Assembly (NCBI GenBank): GCA_033065855.1
Contig: JAVXUO010000979.1
Span: 32,816 to 96,815 of the forward strand
Source: Escallonia rubra
Lineage: Eukaryota; Streptophyta; Magnoliopsida; Escalloniales; Escalloniaceae
Direction: 5' to 3'
Length of the DNA: 64,000 bases
Below, piece after piece: positions 23,381-35,374 of this stretch (its first letter is position 1; every line of letters starts with the position of its first letter). The position numbers and the translations under genes were made by a program. Under the pieces are notes generated by a model, which made no database searches, was not told the DNA's origin, and was given only the letters and a program-made list of their open reading frames with translations.

Positions 23381-26300
23381 CATGCGTAGAGTGTTCTTTT
23401 AGGATCAGTTTTAAGTGTAGTTGTTACACTTGGTTTGGGACCAACTCTTTCTGAAATTGGATTGCAATATCTCTTCCAGGGTTTCCTTCATTCGCCATGC
23501 ATATATGTATAACTTAACGTCAAGAAATATAGCAATGCACTCTCACAAGAAAAATATAAGGTGACTCTATTGGCATTTATGAACTTCCATCGTGGGCGGT
23601 TGCCTTGATATGCTATATAAGAAAAAGTTGAGTAAGACACAAATCTGCAACATCTTTTGCGAAGTCCACCCTTTTGTCACTATAAGAGTCCATGCAGTAG
23701 GCATTTCACTGTGATATGAAAATACAAACATTCTTCATTGGATTTTGGTACAAATGCATATGTGTCAAAGGTATGATACTGTTTTCTCCTTCATAGTGGT
23801 TTTCGACAATAGATCGATTGATATCGCTAAATTTGAGCTAAAATGTTCTCTCTGTTTAATGAACTATCATCAATGCGATTCTTAAATATTGTCTCAAGCG
23901 GTAGACTAACTTAAATTTTGAACTCATTCTCTTTCTTTCTTTCTTGAAATTAGAGTCTATTACCTCATACTAGAGAATGTAGTTGATTGGAAAATTAAAA
24001 TTGCATCTCATCTTGTGCATTGCATGGGTCCATTAGCTAGTATATATAATGTGGTCCAGGATCAATGATGCCGACTATCTATGACGATTGAATAAAACCA
24101 AAATACGGCATCAAGGCAAAAAAAACTAATTTTGTGCCACAATAAAAAATTGTTATGCTGCACTCATATGACCTGAGTTTTAATAGGTAATACAGAGAAC
24201 GGCATCTGGGTTAATAGCCTTGCCCTGTAATGGGAAGAACTTGGCTGTCAAGTTATAGATTACCGGTAAGATCACTCGCCACCGCCCAGGATGAGACAAA
24301 GTTATCAGACGTCAAGGAAAGGAGGGAACTAAGATAGAAAGGAGGCTACTACATACTTTCATCAATCAATTACTAGTGGGTGGAGGCAATTTTGGTAAAG
24401 CCATCCCAACTTGTGTCCCCTCCTAAGTTGTCGCCATGCGTGGGTTGATTGTGTTCGTGAAATTTGGGTGTTCTATGGAATGATGTGTCAAACAATGGGC
24501 AGATCTAATGTTTGGTAATGCCGGAGACGATGAAGGTGGTAGGTTTTGGCCTTCTTCGGCACTTGAGATATGGCGGCGAGGTAGATCTCGTTAATTATTA
24601 ATGCGTAATGTGTAAAGTGCTCACAGTGACCAAGAATTGCTGCGCAGCAGGTAACCGTCCGTTAAGATATCATTTTCGTTGTTTCATTTTGTTGTTTTTG
24701 TATTCTCGAAAAGGTTACAGTTATTTATAATTTTCAGATTATGTTTTTGGAAATACCAAGTCTAAACGCTGTTCACCAAATCCTTGCAAATATATTATTG
24801 AGATTCACTTGACTTATTCTGACACATAAATTTATCGAAAAACGGAATTCAATAGAGATAATATGCCGCAATATTTTCATGTAATGGTTTTTTTATATTA
24901 GTCACTGGATTCAATTTTTTGTAAATCGTATCAAAACAATTGCATGCTTTCATTTTATCAGAACCAGAATCTATTTCATACTTTTGAAAATACGAAACAA
25001 AATCTAAGAATATGGTAACCAAGCAAAGCAAGTCACGGTGGGCGCTTCCCGTTTGAGCCCAAGGGCTGAAAAAAATGACAAATGCTTTGAGAGATAATTC
25101 CAAAGTTATTGATTCCAATCCCAATACTACTGGACCATTAATTGCACTTCTAGTTAAAAAAAAAAAAAAGAAGAAGAAAGAAGGAAAGAAAGAAGCAGTG
25201 TAAGGATGTGGGCTGCAACAACCTAATAACATAACATAAAAGGTTACTTCACAAATTGTGGTATAGGAAGTTGCTTACCAAAAAAAAAAAAAAAAGTGGT
25301 GTAGCCATTTAACCCATGTGACCATATTTGGCCACATTATTTCTTCAACTTACTCCAACTTATCTACCCAAAGTGGACCTTTTTTTTTTTTTTTATTGTA
25401 ATCCAAAGTGGACCTTTTCAGTTTCCCCTACAGTGTGATTAAGAATCTGATTTGACTATGTTTGAGACATGGAAAATCCTTGCAGATTTAGCAATTTTCC
25501 AAGGCAAAATACCGACTTAGATTGGCCAAGTAGAAAGAAAGCTCACTATTGGATCAGATCCCACCAGGTAAATATCAAATCAGAAATCGTAGCTGCTTCG
25601 AGGAAGGTGCAGACATTTATTCGCACCCAGCCAAGCTTGACAATTATGGGAGACTATAGATTGGCAAATTAGAAAGAGAGTTCACTTTTGGTGTGGTGAT
25701 CAGATCCCACCATGTTTATATCAAATCAGAAATCATAACTAAAATCATGGCTGTCCGCACCCAACAATTATGGAAAATTATGTACACCATCTCTCTTCAA
25801 TTTAAAAAATGTCACTAAATGAGTTTCAGCGATAAAGAATTGTCGTCATAAATTATAACAATAGCGAGAAAATACAATAGATAGGCTCTCAAACATTATT
25901 GCAATCCTCGGTTTATCGGTCTTTGCCGAAATGATTCCGAGTTAATGCCTTCTCAATGCGCACTTGCATTTTGCTCTCTTTCCAGGAACTTCATCTAATT
26001 AAGAAACCCCAGCCCAATACACCCACCCCCAACCCAAATAAACTAAAAAAACAATCAAGTCAAATGTCTCACATGCCAACAAGTCATTGATAACATAGTT
26101 GACGCTCAATTAGCCCGGGCATTATACTCCTAATAATCATAACAAGTGTGAATTTTGATGCTTAACAAAGTTTGTCACCTCCAATGAACTATGCGTTGCA
26201 CTCCCACTGATGCGATTAAATGAATCAAACTACTCAAATGCAACTCTGACGATTGATGGCTCAATATTCAACTTTGCACGATTTGGTTTCTTTCGTTATC

Positions 26301-26878
26301 TCGATAGAGGAAAGCTACTCAAACTAAGAGCCCCGCTAGTTTGCCGCGTATTCAAGCGTGAAAAAAGAAGTGCCACTAACTTCTTTCGATTTTGAGCATG
26401 AGCACATGATTCAGCAGCAATAGCAAGGGATTCTAGTAGCCTTTTATCCTGCCAGTAGCTTATTCTTCACTTTCAAAGGCAAAGCCCTCTTAACGGAATG
26501 ATGAAAAAGTTTTCTCTACAAAATAAGAGTTGGAAAGCTGAAAATTTAGCATAAATTATTTAAGGGAATGATGAAAATGCGATGAAACCTAAGAGCATGT
26601 ACCTTCAAAATTAAACCTGTATTTTGATTTAGAAACCCACATTGCATGCACATGGAGGGCCCTTTATACCATGTCGGACGGTGTTTGTTGAGCTGCCCTA
26701 TGCTATATGGAAACTGTAGGGAGGGTAGCTTAGGATGAAAGAAATGATTATGTATATTTGGTAAAATTGGGCATAAAAGACAAGAAACCTGTATAGAATT
26801 CGCAAGTCACACAATAATATTAAAGTCCCAAATAGACCATGTTAATAGAATTAATAGAAGAAAAAAGGGGATAATTAT
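23381..26878. other. Intergenic with a local duplication
   Basis: No host gene is supported. A duplication of about 143-bp period lies at 25505-25785, with shared ATCAGATCCCACCA and TATCAAATCAGAAATC. Poly-A tracts occur at 25155-25170 and 25280-25295. The rest is AT-rich and unassigned. Confidence 0.5.
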
Positions 26879-29631
26879 TGTCGACGTCAAGAAAGTGAGT
26901 TTGCAGTAGACGTGGAGGTATTACAAAAAACACAGTTTAAGTCAGATGTCAAGCACGCTGATGTAAGACAGAGTAAAAAAATGAATAAAGACAGAGACCA
27001 AGGATTCCTAGACGGAGGCCCAGGAGTGACAGTGCTGCGAGAGCGAAGGCGCATAGTGAATATACGATCATAGTTACAGTTCAATGCTTAGGCCCAGAGT
27101 CAAGGTCCAGTGTCGGACGTCAGGGTCCTGTATGTTTTTCTCTCTAGAATTCTCTAGCTCTGAAATTATAGAGTGAGAAAGTGAAAATGAGTTATGTTCT
27201 CTTGAAAATGAATTCTCAAGTCCCATATTTATAGGGGTTGAGATGGTCATGTCATCAAGCGACTCGTGGCGCTCCTTGGGAGTGACAGTTCGCTAAGGGG
27301 GCCATAGATGTCAATGCTCCAAGGGCGGATCCAGGAAGTCTAATCGAGGAGGGCCAAAAAGTCATGAAAATAATTGATGGCTAGAGTAAAAGGGAATGAG
27401 AAGGTTAACTCTTACTGTATAATGAACAACAAATTACTAATCTTGTATGAAAGAAACTTAACGCATACTGTATAGATGTACTACAAACGTAATCATTAAT
27501 TATCTGAGTATAATAGTCATGTATAAGTTAACATATATAAGAATTTAAACTAAAAAAAGGAGGGAGGGAGAGAGAGAACTAACCTTGATCTATTTGTTTT
27601 TTTAATTTGGAGAGATTTAAAATTAGAAATTTAGAACAATGAAGATGGAGCAAGAGAACGAGAAAGACAAAGCTCATGATGACATGTGGTATAAAGAGTA
27701 AAAAACATAACAAAATGAAATCCTAATAAATTTCTTTATACAATATAATAATATTTTTGTAAATATTTTAGATATAATTACCTATCATCATTTAAATAGT
27801 TAACAAGAATTTTTTCAAAAGTTGGGGGGTGTCGTGGCACTCTCGGCTCATGCGGCAGTTCCGTCCCTGCAATGCTCCATGGACTGCTGGTTGGCATTTT
27901 ACGCAGCCTGCCCCGCATAGCTTCTCTATGTCTATCCGAAAAGACTGGCTCATACAGCACATGTGTGGCCAAAGAACCCCTTGATCTAGCCATCAATCCA
28001 AAGCTCTTCCTGATTCCCACAGAGGCATCCAGAGACGCGGATGACCTGGCAGCTATGTTGGAATGCCCGACATCCAACTTCTAGGTGAACGAGGCGCAAT
28101 ACCCTCAGAAGGCTCCCATCCCATAGTGACCCGGGGGTTATAGTCCTTAGGGGTGCCGATGAAAAGCTACCAATGACAGAGCACATAGACTAGTCACTCA
28201 AACACCCAGGTTGGGATAGTGTCTGAAGGGGTCACCTATCCTGCTGGCGAGTCCTTAAGCTAGAGCACTCAGAGCACGCCAAGGTAGTATCCCTAAAAAT
28301 TCGCCTACTTGACACGCCGAGGTAGTGTCCCAGAGGTGTCGCCCGCCCGACGAGGGCTGAGGTAGTGTCCAAAAAGAGTAACCTACCTGACACACCGATT
28401 AAGTGCCTCCGAGGAGTTGCCTACCCGAAGGGCAGAACTAGTGTCCCCAAGGACTCGTCTACCTTGCGTGAGGGGAGACTCTATGCTAGAGCATTTAAAG
28501 CTCCCTGATAGAGATAGTTTCCTGGAGAGTCACCTATCCCATGACGAGTCATTATGCCAGAGCAATCGGAGCGCGCCAAGGTAGTGTCCTAAAGGAGTCG
28601 CCTACCTGACGAGAGGGGAGTCTTCATGCCAAAGCACTTGGAGCTCCCTGACGGAGACAATGTTCCAGAAGAGTCGCTTATCCCCGTAACGAGTCCTTGT
28701 ATCGGAGCACTTGGAGCACACTAAGGTAGTGCATTGGAGGAGTCGCCTACCCGGTATGCTGATGTAGTTTTTCGAATGAGTTGCTCTAATGGTAATAGAT
28801 GAGTCCTCATGTCGGAGCACTTGGAGATTCTTGAAGTAGTGTCCTGAAAGAGTCGCCTACCTTGAGGGATGTTGCACACTCCAAAGAATGGGTTGAAGCA
28901 TGTTAACACGACCAAGTGAAGTTGCACATGGTGTGATGAAGGAATATACGAATGTCGAGTGCATGGAAGTGTGGCAGTACCGGGTGGGCACGACCTTATA
29001 AGTGACGTGACGCATGGGCATGGCGGGATATGTTTGATGCCAAAGGCACAACCAACGGATACGATACTCGTGCGAGGTAACGGGTGTCGTAGAGATAGAC
29101 ATCATGTTGGGGGCACATGCACGGGGACGGCGCTTGGATGCAGACGGGTGTCGTAGCGTAAAAGGGTTGGTGTCGCTGCCATGGAGCATAAAGCTCCCAA
29201 AAGAAGGAAAAAACTAGGGGTGAGGCAAGGGTGCCTTCAAGGAGAGGGAGGCCCCAATGGGTGAAGCAAGTGAGCCCCCAAAGGGTGAGGCAAAAGCCGC
29301 CAAGGGTTGATGCAAGGAAGCTTCCAAGGGGTGGGGAAAGGAGTCCCCAAGGAGTATAGCAAGAGAGCCTTGAAAGGGTTATGTGTGACCCCTTAGTCAA
29401 GGGGCCGCCATCGATTCCAACCCTTGAATTTTTTTTAGAGGGCGAGGCACGCGATGTCAATTCCAACACTTAGAATACTTTTGTTTCATAGATGCGGCAT
29501 GTGATTTGAGCGTGCTCCTTGGAACGACCGGTTAGGTAGTGTTGAAATTTGATCGTTGAACATTTATTGACGTGTCGCGAATGTGGGACTCAAGAGCGGT
29601 CAAAGGTACGTACCAGGATAGGCTAGCAACA
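26879..29631 (-). mobile_element. Long LTR-like segment, left copy (with a hAT-like insertion)
   Basis: Read on the minus strand it starts TGTTGCTAGCCTATCC and ends ACGTCGACA. It follows the same order as the plus-strand segment at 30618-33711: a GTTCAACG-type start, CCAAGGGG-type short repeats, degenerate minisatellite-like units, a series of GCTCCxxxTGCTCxGGCA units (28860-28100), a CCTATAAAT TATA box (about 27230), then GAGAATTCTAGAGAG and GCAGCACTGTCACTCCT. It is shorter than the right copy and more diverged. No matching target duplication was found. It is probably a solo LTR of the same non-coding-end family; a broken, old fossil. Confidence 0.65.
27320..27869. mobile_element. hAT-like non-autonomous element, 550 bp
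   Basis: The ends are CAAGGGCGGATCC and, inverted, CAGGGACGGAAC. CAATGCTC is duplicated on both sides (27312-27319, 27870-27877). An 8-bp duplication and CAGGG-type ends fit the hAT superfamily. The interior is AT-rich with no transposase. It sits inside the left LTR-like segment and therefore inserted after it. A relative begins at 38489. Confidence 0.75.
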
Positions 29632-30617
29632 ATGTGTATATTCAAGTGTACAAACGGTGGATACAATGCTATTTTTCCAGAGGACTAAGAGTAGCCTTTA
29701 AATACACTGTGTGGGGAGCAATGGTGCTACTGTGTTGGAGAAGATATGCGTGATGGAGAACCTATACATCATTGACATTAGCAGACTAAATATGGAGAAT
29801 TCCTACTCTCAAGTTTGCCTTTGATCTTCAAATACTTGTCATAGTCGGCTTAATTTACATCGAGGCTTGAGATCTCGAATTACAACATGCTATGCTAGCC
29901 CACATTGACTAGACATGGACATCATTTCTGATTCTTATACTTGGTAGACTTTGCCGTCTCCTAAACATACTTTTGAGTTGGACACCAAACTTTTCTGCTT
30001 TTTTATTAAGGTGACTGCCATCATCGTTATAATATGCCTTGTTTTCCTTCTATACGAAAATTTTTGTCTCAACACGCAAAGGGGGACATAGATGGTCGGG
30101 CCTAGGAAAAAGCGTGTTGGGCTGATTTGAGTGGTTTGAATGGTAAGAGAATCCATTTACATGGATCTGCTTTTGGGCAAAAATACAACTAGGCCAAGGT
30201 GCAAAGTCACATATTCTTAGTTTCCTAGAGCAACAAATTGGGTTGTGACGCAAAAGAAACAAACTATTACTATTAACACGAGAGCTAAATTAGAAGCTAG
30301 GTGACATAATCCATTATCTTTTTTTTCTTAGAATTATTATAAATATAACCATCAGAAAATAAATGAGGCTAACATCCTTAGCCTCTGGGATTCGATATAC
30401 AATGCTAATAACGGATGACAACCCCATTCGATAAGTTGTACCTAAAAAGAAAAGAGAAATAAACAACAAAATTAAAGCAGACAAAAGATAAAGAACTACT
30501 ACTTTGTTTGTTTGTCTTTTTGTTTGTTTATTATTATTATTTTTTAATATTTTTAAAGGAGATACAATAAACAAACAAAACCTACAAAAAATAAACTTAC
30601 AAATAGACAGAAACCTA
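29632..30617. other. Spacer between the two inverted LTR-like segments
   Basis: About 1 kb of AT-rich sequence without a gene. It includes a TTTG/TTATTATT-rich low-complexity stretch near 30500-30550. The last five bases, ACCTA, are the left target duplication of the solo LTR. Confidence 0.5.
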
Positions 30618-31566
30618 TGTTCCCAACTTATCCTAGTCGGACCTAGGGGCCCATTAGGGGTCCCGCTTCTCGCGAACACGTCGACACATTCAACGGTCAA
30701 TTTTTCAACGCATTGAATCGTTCAAAGTGCGAGCGCCCAAGTCACGTGTATTTTTCACTTCGCATGCTTTGTGCGCGACTTAGGCGCCAATTATTTCACG
30801 TTAACGTGACTCTCGGTAGCATGATCGTCTCGCCGCGACCACCCGAGCACCTTTTCATCAAAAATATCGACCGACGGCACAACCGGAGCGACGGGGTCAA
30901 GGGGCAAAGGCCTTGGCCAACCCCATGGGGTCGGCCTCGGCTTCCCCCAAGCCCATGGGGTTAGCCTCGGCCTCCATGGGGGTTGGCCTTGGCCTTCCCC
31001 CCCGGTTGTTCACCTTTCATGCAAAGTCCTTTTTGAGCTTTGTTCGCTTCGTACGATTTGTATATGACTTTGGCACCTTGTTCGTCACATGGGTACGACT
31101 CACGGCAACACGCACGTTATAACGCAACTTTCGGATTCGTCATTGCCCATCAAAACATGTACCGTCGGCACGCCCAAAGTTCACCGGAAGGGGGAGTGGC
31201 CTTGGCCTCCCTTCGTGGGAGTTGGCCACCCCCTAGGGTTGGCCTCGGCCTCCCATGGGCTTTGGCCTTGGCCTTCCCCCCATTTTGGCCTTTGGTCTCT
31301 CTTCCTGCGCGCACTTGTTTTCTCGAGTCTTTGCACCTCTGCGATGTTTACGGACGATCATACATCAATCTCGAGACGTCCGTAATCCGTCACCCGCGAC
31401 CGCGCACCACTCCCGTGATGCCTGTCACCCAAAGTCGCGCGCTACCGCCGAATGACCCGTCGCCGACGACCGCATACCATCACTCCCAACTTTGTCATTA
31501 CTACATATTGCATTAATTATTTTGTTATAACAGGCACACTCAACTCCCGTCCTGTCTCCAGGACAC

Positions 31567-32510
31567 CCGACGCGTGCCTGTGAGCCGTCTCCGTGACGAT
31601 CGTCGTCGTACCCGTGCGCCACTTTCATAACATGTGCCCCCGGCACCAAGTATTGTCTCGCGACGTTCGTCGCCGTACCCGTGCGCCACTTTCATAACAT
31701 GTGCCCCCGACACCAAGTATTGTCTCGTGACGTTCGTCGCCACGCCCGTGCGCCACCTCCATCATACGTGCCCCGGCACCGAGTATTGTCTCGCGACGTT
31801 CGTCGCCGCGCCCGTGCGCCACCTCCATCATACGTGCCCCGGCACCAGGTATTGTCTCCGCGACAATCGTTGCCGCGCCCGTGCGCTACTTTCATCACAT
31901 GTGCCCCCGGCACCAAGTATTGTCTCTACGACGATCGTCGCTGCGCCCGTGCGCCACTTTCATAACATTTGCCCCCGGCACCAAGTATTGTCTCGCGACG
32001 TTCATCGCAGCGCCTGTGCGCCACCTCCATCATACGTGCCCGGCAATAGGTATTGTCTCCGTGAATGTCGTCGCTGTGGCCATGCGCCACTTTCATCACA
32101 AGTGCCCTCGGCACCAAGTATTATTTCGCGATGTTCGTCGCCGCGCCTGTGCCCCACTTTCATAACATGTGCACCCGGCACCAAGTATTGTCTCGCGAGG
32201 TTCGTCGCCCCGCCCATGCGCCACTTCTATGATATGTGCCCCCAGCACCAAGTATTGTCTCGCGACGTTCGTTGCCACACCCGTGCGCCACTTCCATGAT
32301 ATGTGCCCCCGTCACCAGGTATTGTCTCGCGACGTTCGTCGCCATGCCCGTGCGCCAGTTTTGATAACATGTGCCTCGGGCACCAACTATTGTCTTGTGA
32401 CGTTTTGTCGCCGCGCCCGTGCACACTTTCCATGACATGTGCCCCCGGGCACCAGGTATTGTCTCGTAACGGTAGTTGTCGCGTCCATGCGCCATAATCA
32501 TGTTACGGGC
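31567..32510 (+). repeat. 67-bp minisatellite, about 14 copies
   Basis: Units begin CCCCCGGCACCAAGTATTGT and contain CTCGCGACGTTCGTCGCC and GTGCGCCACTTTCAT. Thirteen complete units and a partial first unit can be counted, 66-68 bp each. Because 67 is not a multiple of three, the long overlapping ORFs on both strands are artefacts. The array lies in the U3 part of the solo LTR. Confidence 0.92.
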
Positions 32511-32597
32511 GTCTAGGCATCACACTCATTCACCACATCATGTGCCCACGCCATGGACGTGGAACATGCTTCGACCCACTCTCCGGAGTGTGCAACA

Positions 32598-32930
32598 TTC
32601 CGAGGGGCTCCGCTCATAGTGCTGCGGCACGAGGACCTTCCGCAGCGGGATGGGCTCGTTACCACAAAGCCATCGCCACCACGGGATAGGCTCGTTACCA
32701 TAAAGCTATCATCGTCTTCATTCCGGGGGGCTCCGCTTGTAGTGCTCCGGTACGAGGACCCTCCGCAGCGAGATGGGCTCGTTACCACAAAGCCATCGCC
32801 GCCACGGGATAGGCTTGTTACCATAAAACTATCGCCGTCTTCATTCCGGGGGGCTACACTTGTAGTGGTCCGGCACGAGGACCCTTCGCAGTGGGATAGG
32901 CTCATTACCACAAAGCTATCGCCGCCTGGG
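32598..32930 (+). repeat. 123-bp tandem repeat, about 2.7 copies
   Basis: Units starting at about 32598, 32721 and 32844 share TTCCGGGGGGCTCCGCTTGT and GGGATAGGCTCGTTACCA. Each unit itself contains two related halves. Related, more degenerate units occupy 28100-28860 in the left LTR-like segment. Confidence 0.88.
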
Positions 32931-33716
32931 GTGACTTGCGTGACACTAGGCACTGAGCTGCGACCATGTCCGCTCATGTTACCGGTAATCATCGGCACCC
33001 CCATGACGATGACCCTCCGGTCACTCCGGGACTGGAACAGGTCTTTGGAAGGCATAGCTCCTAGTCCGCTTGGCAGTTCGCTATAGGGGTAACCCTCACC
33101 GCTGTCAGGTTATCTACGTGTCTCTTGACGCACGTTGTGGGATTCCGTAAGGGCTTGGACCGGTGGCTGGGGAAACATGCTGACTCTGATCATGCTGTCA
33201 TGGTGTGTTCAGTCTTCTCAGATAGGTAGAGTGACGCTGTGTGGGGCAGGTAGCACGAATTTGGGAACCGGCAATCCAATGGAGAACCGGTATTTTGGGA
33301 CCCCCTGGTGACGTGTCACTCCTAGGGGACGACATGTGGTACTTTATGACACAGGCACACTGTTTCCTATAAATAGTGGACTTTATGACTCAAAAAAGGA
33401 CTTTTGCTCATTTCTCACAAAATCATTTTCTCACTCTAGAATTTGAGAGCTCTTGGATTCTAGAGAGAGAAACACAAATTGGACGTAACATTGGACCGTA
33501 GCATTGGACCCTGACTCAGACCTTGACTTGGACTGTCGACTGCCGGCCTTGTCTCCGCAGCACTGTCACTCCTCACGGCCTGTCTAGGAAGCCTTGCTCT
33601 ATGCCTTTACTCTGCCCTCACTGTCTCTCACTTTGCATACTTGAAAGCTGACCTGGACTGCAGCCTTTGTGGCACCTCCACGTAGGTACGAACCCAATTT
33701 CCTTGGCATCAACCTA

Positions 33717-35369
33717 CCAACTGGATAACTAAGAACTAAAACAAGATAACTACTCAAAAACGCAATCACTGAAAATACACCAATAGTCTGTCCATCCCAA
33801 CCCATATCTAAACACATGGACCTATCATGCACCGCTGCCTCGTTCGCCGTGCTTCTACACCGGCGCTAGAACCACCACCTTTTTTCGGCCAGCTCACTGC
33901 TGCGAAGGCCTAGAGGACACAGAAGGCAAACACCAGGAAGAACTGCCACCTTTTCGGCCAACATACAACCAATAGGCTAACGTCCCTCACGGTCAGAGCA
34001 CCGGTGGCCAAAAACACCAATATTCTAGAACCTAGTAGACTCATAAAACAAATGCCGTTGAAAAACCGCCGTCATCTAGCAGTTGCGAACCTCACCTAAC
34101 GCAATAACCTACAAGCAGAGCATAGAAACCTCTCTACCAGCTATTGCAGAACACAAACCTCTCTAGATCTAAGGGGAGGGGGTCAACTAAAGGAGGAGGG
34201 GGAGGAAAAGACCCTAGAAGAAAAACCTAGATCTAAACTCAACAATCCATCTCCAACCCAAAACAGCCCAAACAAATCATGACGGCGAAACTCACAGACC
34301 CCGACCGCGAAATCAAAATTCACACAAAGCCACCACAACGATTGTAATACCATAGCAACCCATCAACCGAAAATAAAATTAAAAGGACCTGACAGCTTAC
34401 CTGTAAACTGTCGCCAATCCATCGCCGGCGCCAGAGAAGACATAAAACCATACCTGATCAAAAAGCTACGACATGACGGCAACGCCGCCTAGCTCACCCA
34501 TGCCTCCAAGATCCCACACAAAACCCTAACGAATCTTCACCAAAACTACCACGTCACCACCTGCTGGGAAAATCGGTAGTGGCGACATAAACGGAAGTAA
34601 GAGAGAGGAATATTTGGGAGATATGAGAAGCTTCGTTAAAGTCGCCTCTCTCAGAGGCATTTCACGGCTCATATATTCCACTATCTATAGGTGGGGAAAT
34701 GCATTGAAACTTAGCTCTTCTAATTATAGACTCACTAAAGGTGCTCATGCCCTCAAAGAAAATTATAAATCGAGGCACTCACGCACTTTCACTTGCACCT
34801 ACACCCACACTCACTTACGCACCTGCATCACAAACTTGTCATGCAGATTGGAAGGCCTAGCATGAAAGGCGTTATGTTATCTTTTATCCAAGTGGTATGG
34901 GACTGATACTATTTGATCCCTTTTGGAAAAACAGGTCTCGACTATGAAAATAAACTTAAAATCGCTTCGTACAATTTAAACAAACTCTGCACGCTTGAGC
35001 ATATTGCTCTCTCCCGACTGACATGACAGTGGTCAATAATAGACATTCATTCACGAGCAGATATAATACGTATACAGTTGATAAATCGAGACATTTTTAA
35101 TTAGTCGTTTTTCAGAAAGTAGAGTGCACAAACTTCGATAAACCCGTCGATTTCAATTCTTAACAAATGAGACAAGGCAGATGTGGAAGACAAGAAAGGT
35201 ACATGGTTTGGGTAAACAATAACAAGCCATGTTTTTGAAACACAGAGATCATTCTGTAGAAGCAATACGTGCCTTATCGAGTCGTATAATCGCAACAAAA
35301 ATTTCTTCAACAAAAATCAATAGTGGCAAATATTCTTTCTTATGAAGCATATGTCTCTGAGGTAGCCCT
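33717..35369. other. Intergenic, nothing recognised
   Basis: A fairly C-rich plus strand (33830-34560) without an ORF of note, then AT-rich sequence. No repeat signature that I can name, and no gene. Confidence 0.45.
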
Positions 35370-35374
35370 GTTAC

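Larger units (their letters stand above)
30618..33711 (+). mobile_element. Solo LTR, about 3.1 kb, exact ACCTA target duplication
   Basis: It starts TGTTCCCAACTTATCC and ends TTGGCATCA, i.e. TG...CA, and is flanked by ACCTA at 30613-30617 and 33712-33716. A TATA box CCTATAAATAG lies at about 33367, so U3 is about 2.75 kb and R-U5 about 0.3 kb. U3 contains GGCCTTGGCC/GGCCTCGGCC repeats (30900-31280), a 67-bp minisatellite and a 123-bp repeat. The segment is GC-rich compared with its surroundings. A single LTR with intact target duplication indicates LTR-LTR recombination. The LTR family is unassigned; very long LTRs with minisatellites are mostly reported for Ty3/gypsy elements. Confidence 0.82.

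Noticed and set aside
27872-28084. Plus-strand 70-codon ORF resembling a compact protein
   Set aside because: It lies in the LTR-like segment and is homologous, on the opposite strand, to non-coding U3 sequence near 33100-33280.
31634-32501. A 221-codon plus-strand ORF and several minus-strand ORFs with repeated peptides
   Set aside because: The unit is 67 bp, not a multiple of three, so the frame rotates through the array. It is a minisatellite in an LTR.
32513-33086. Two opposite ORFs of about 180 codons with internal repeats
   Set aside because: They overlap on both strands and reflect a 123-bp tandem repeat within the LTR. No domain was recognised.
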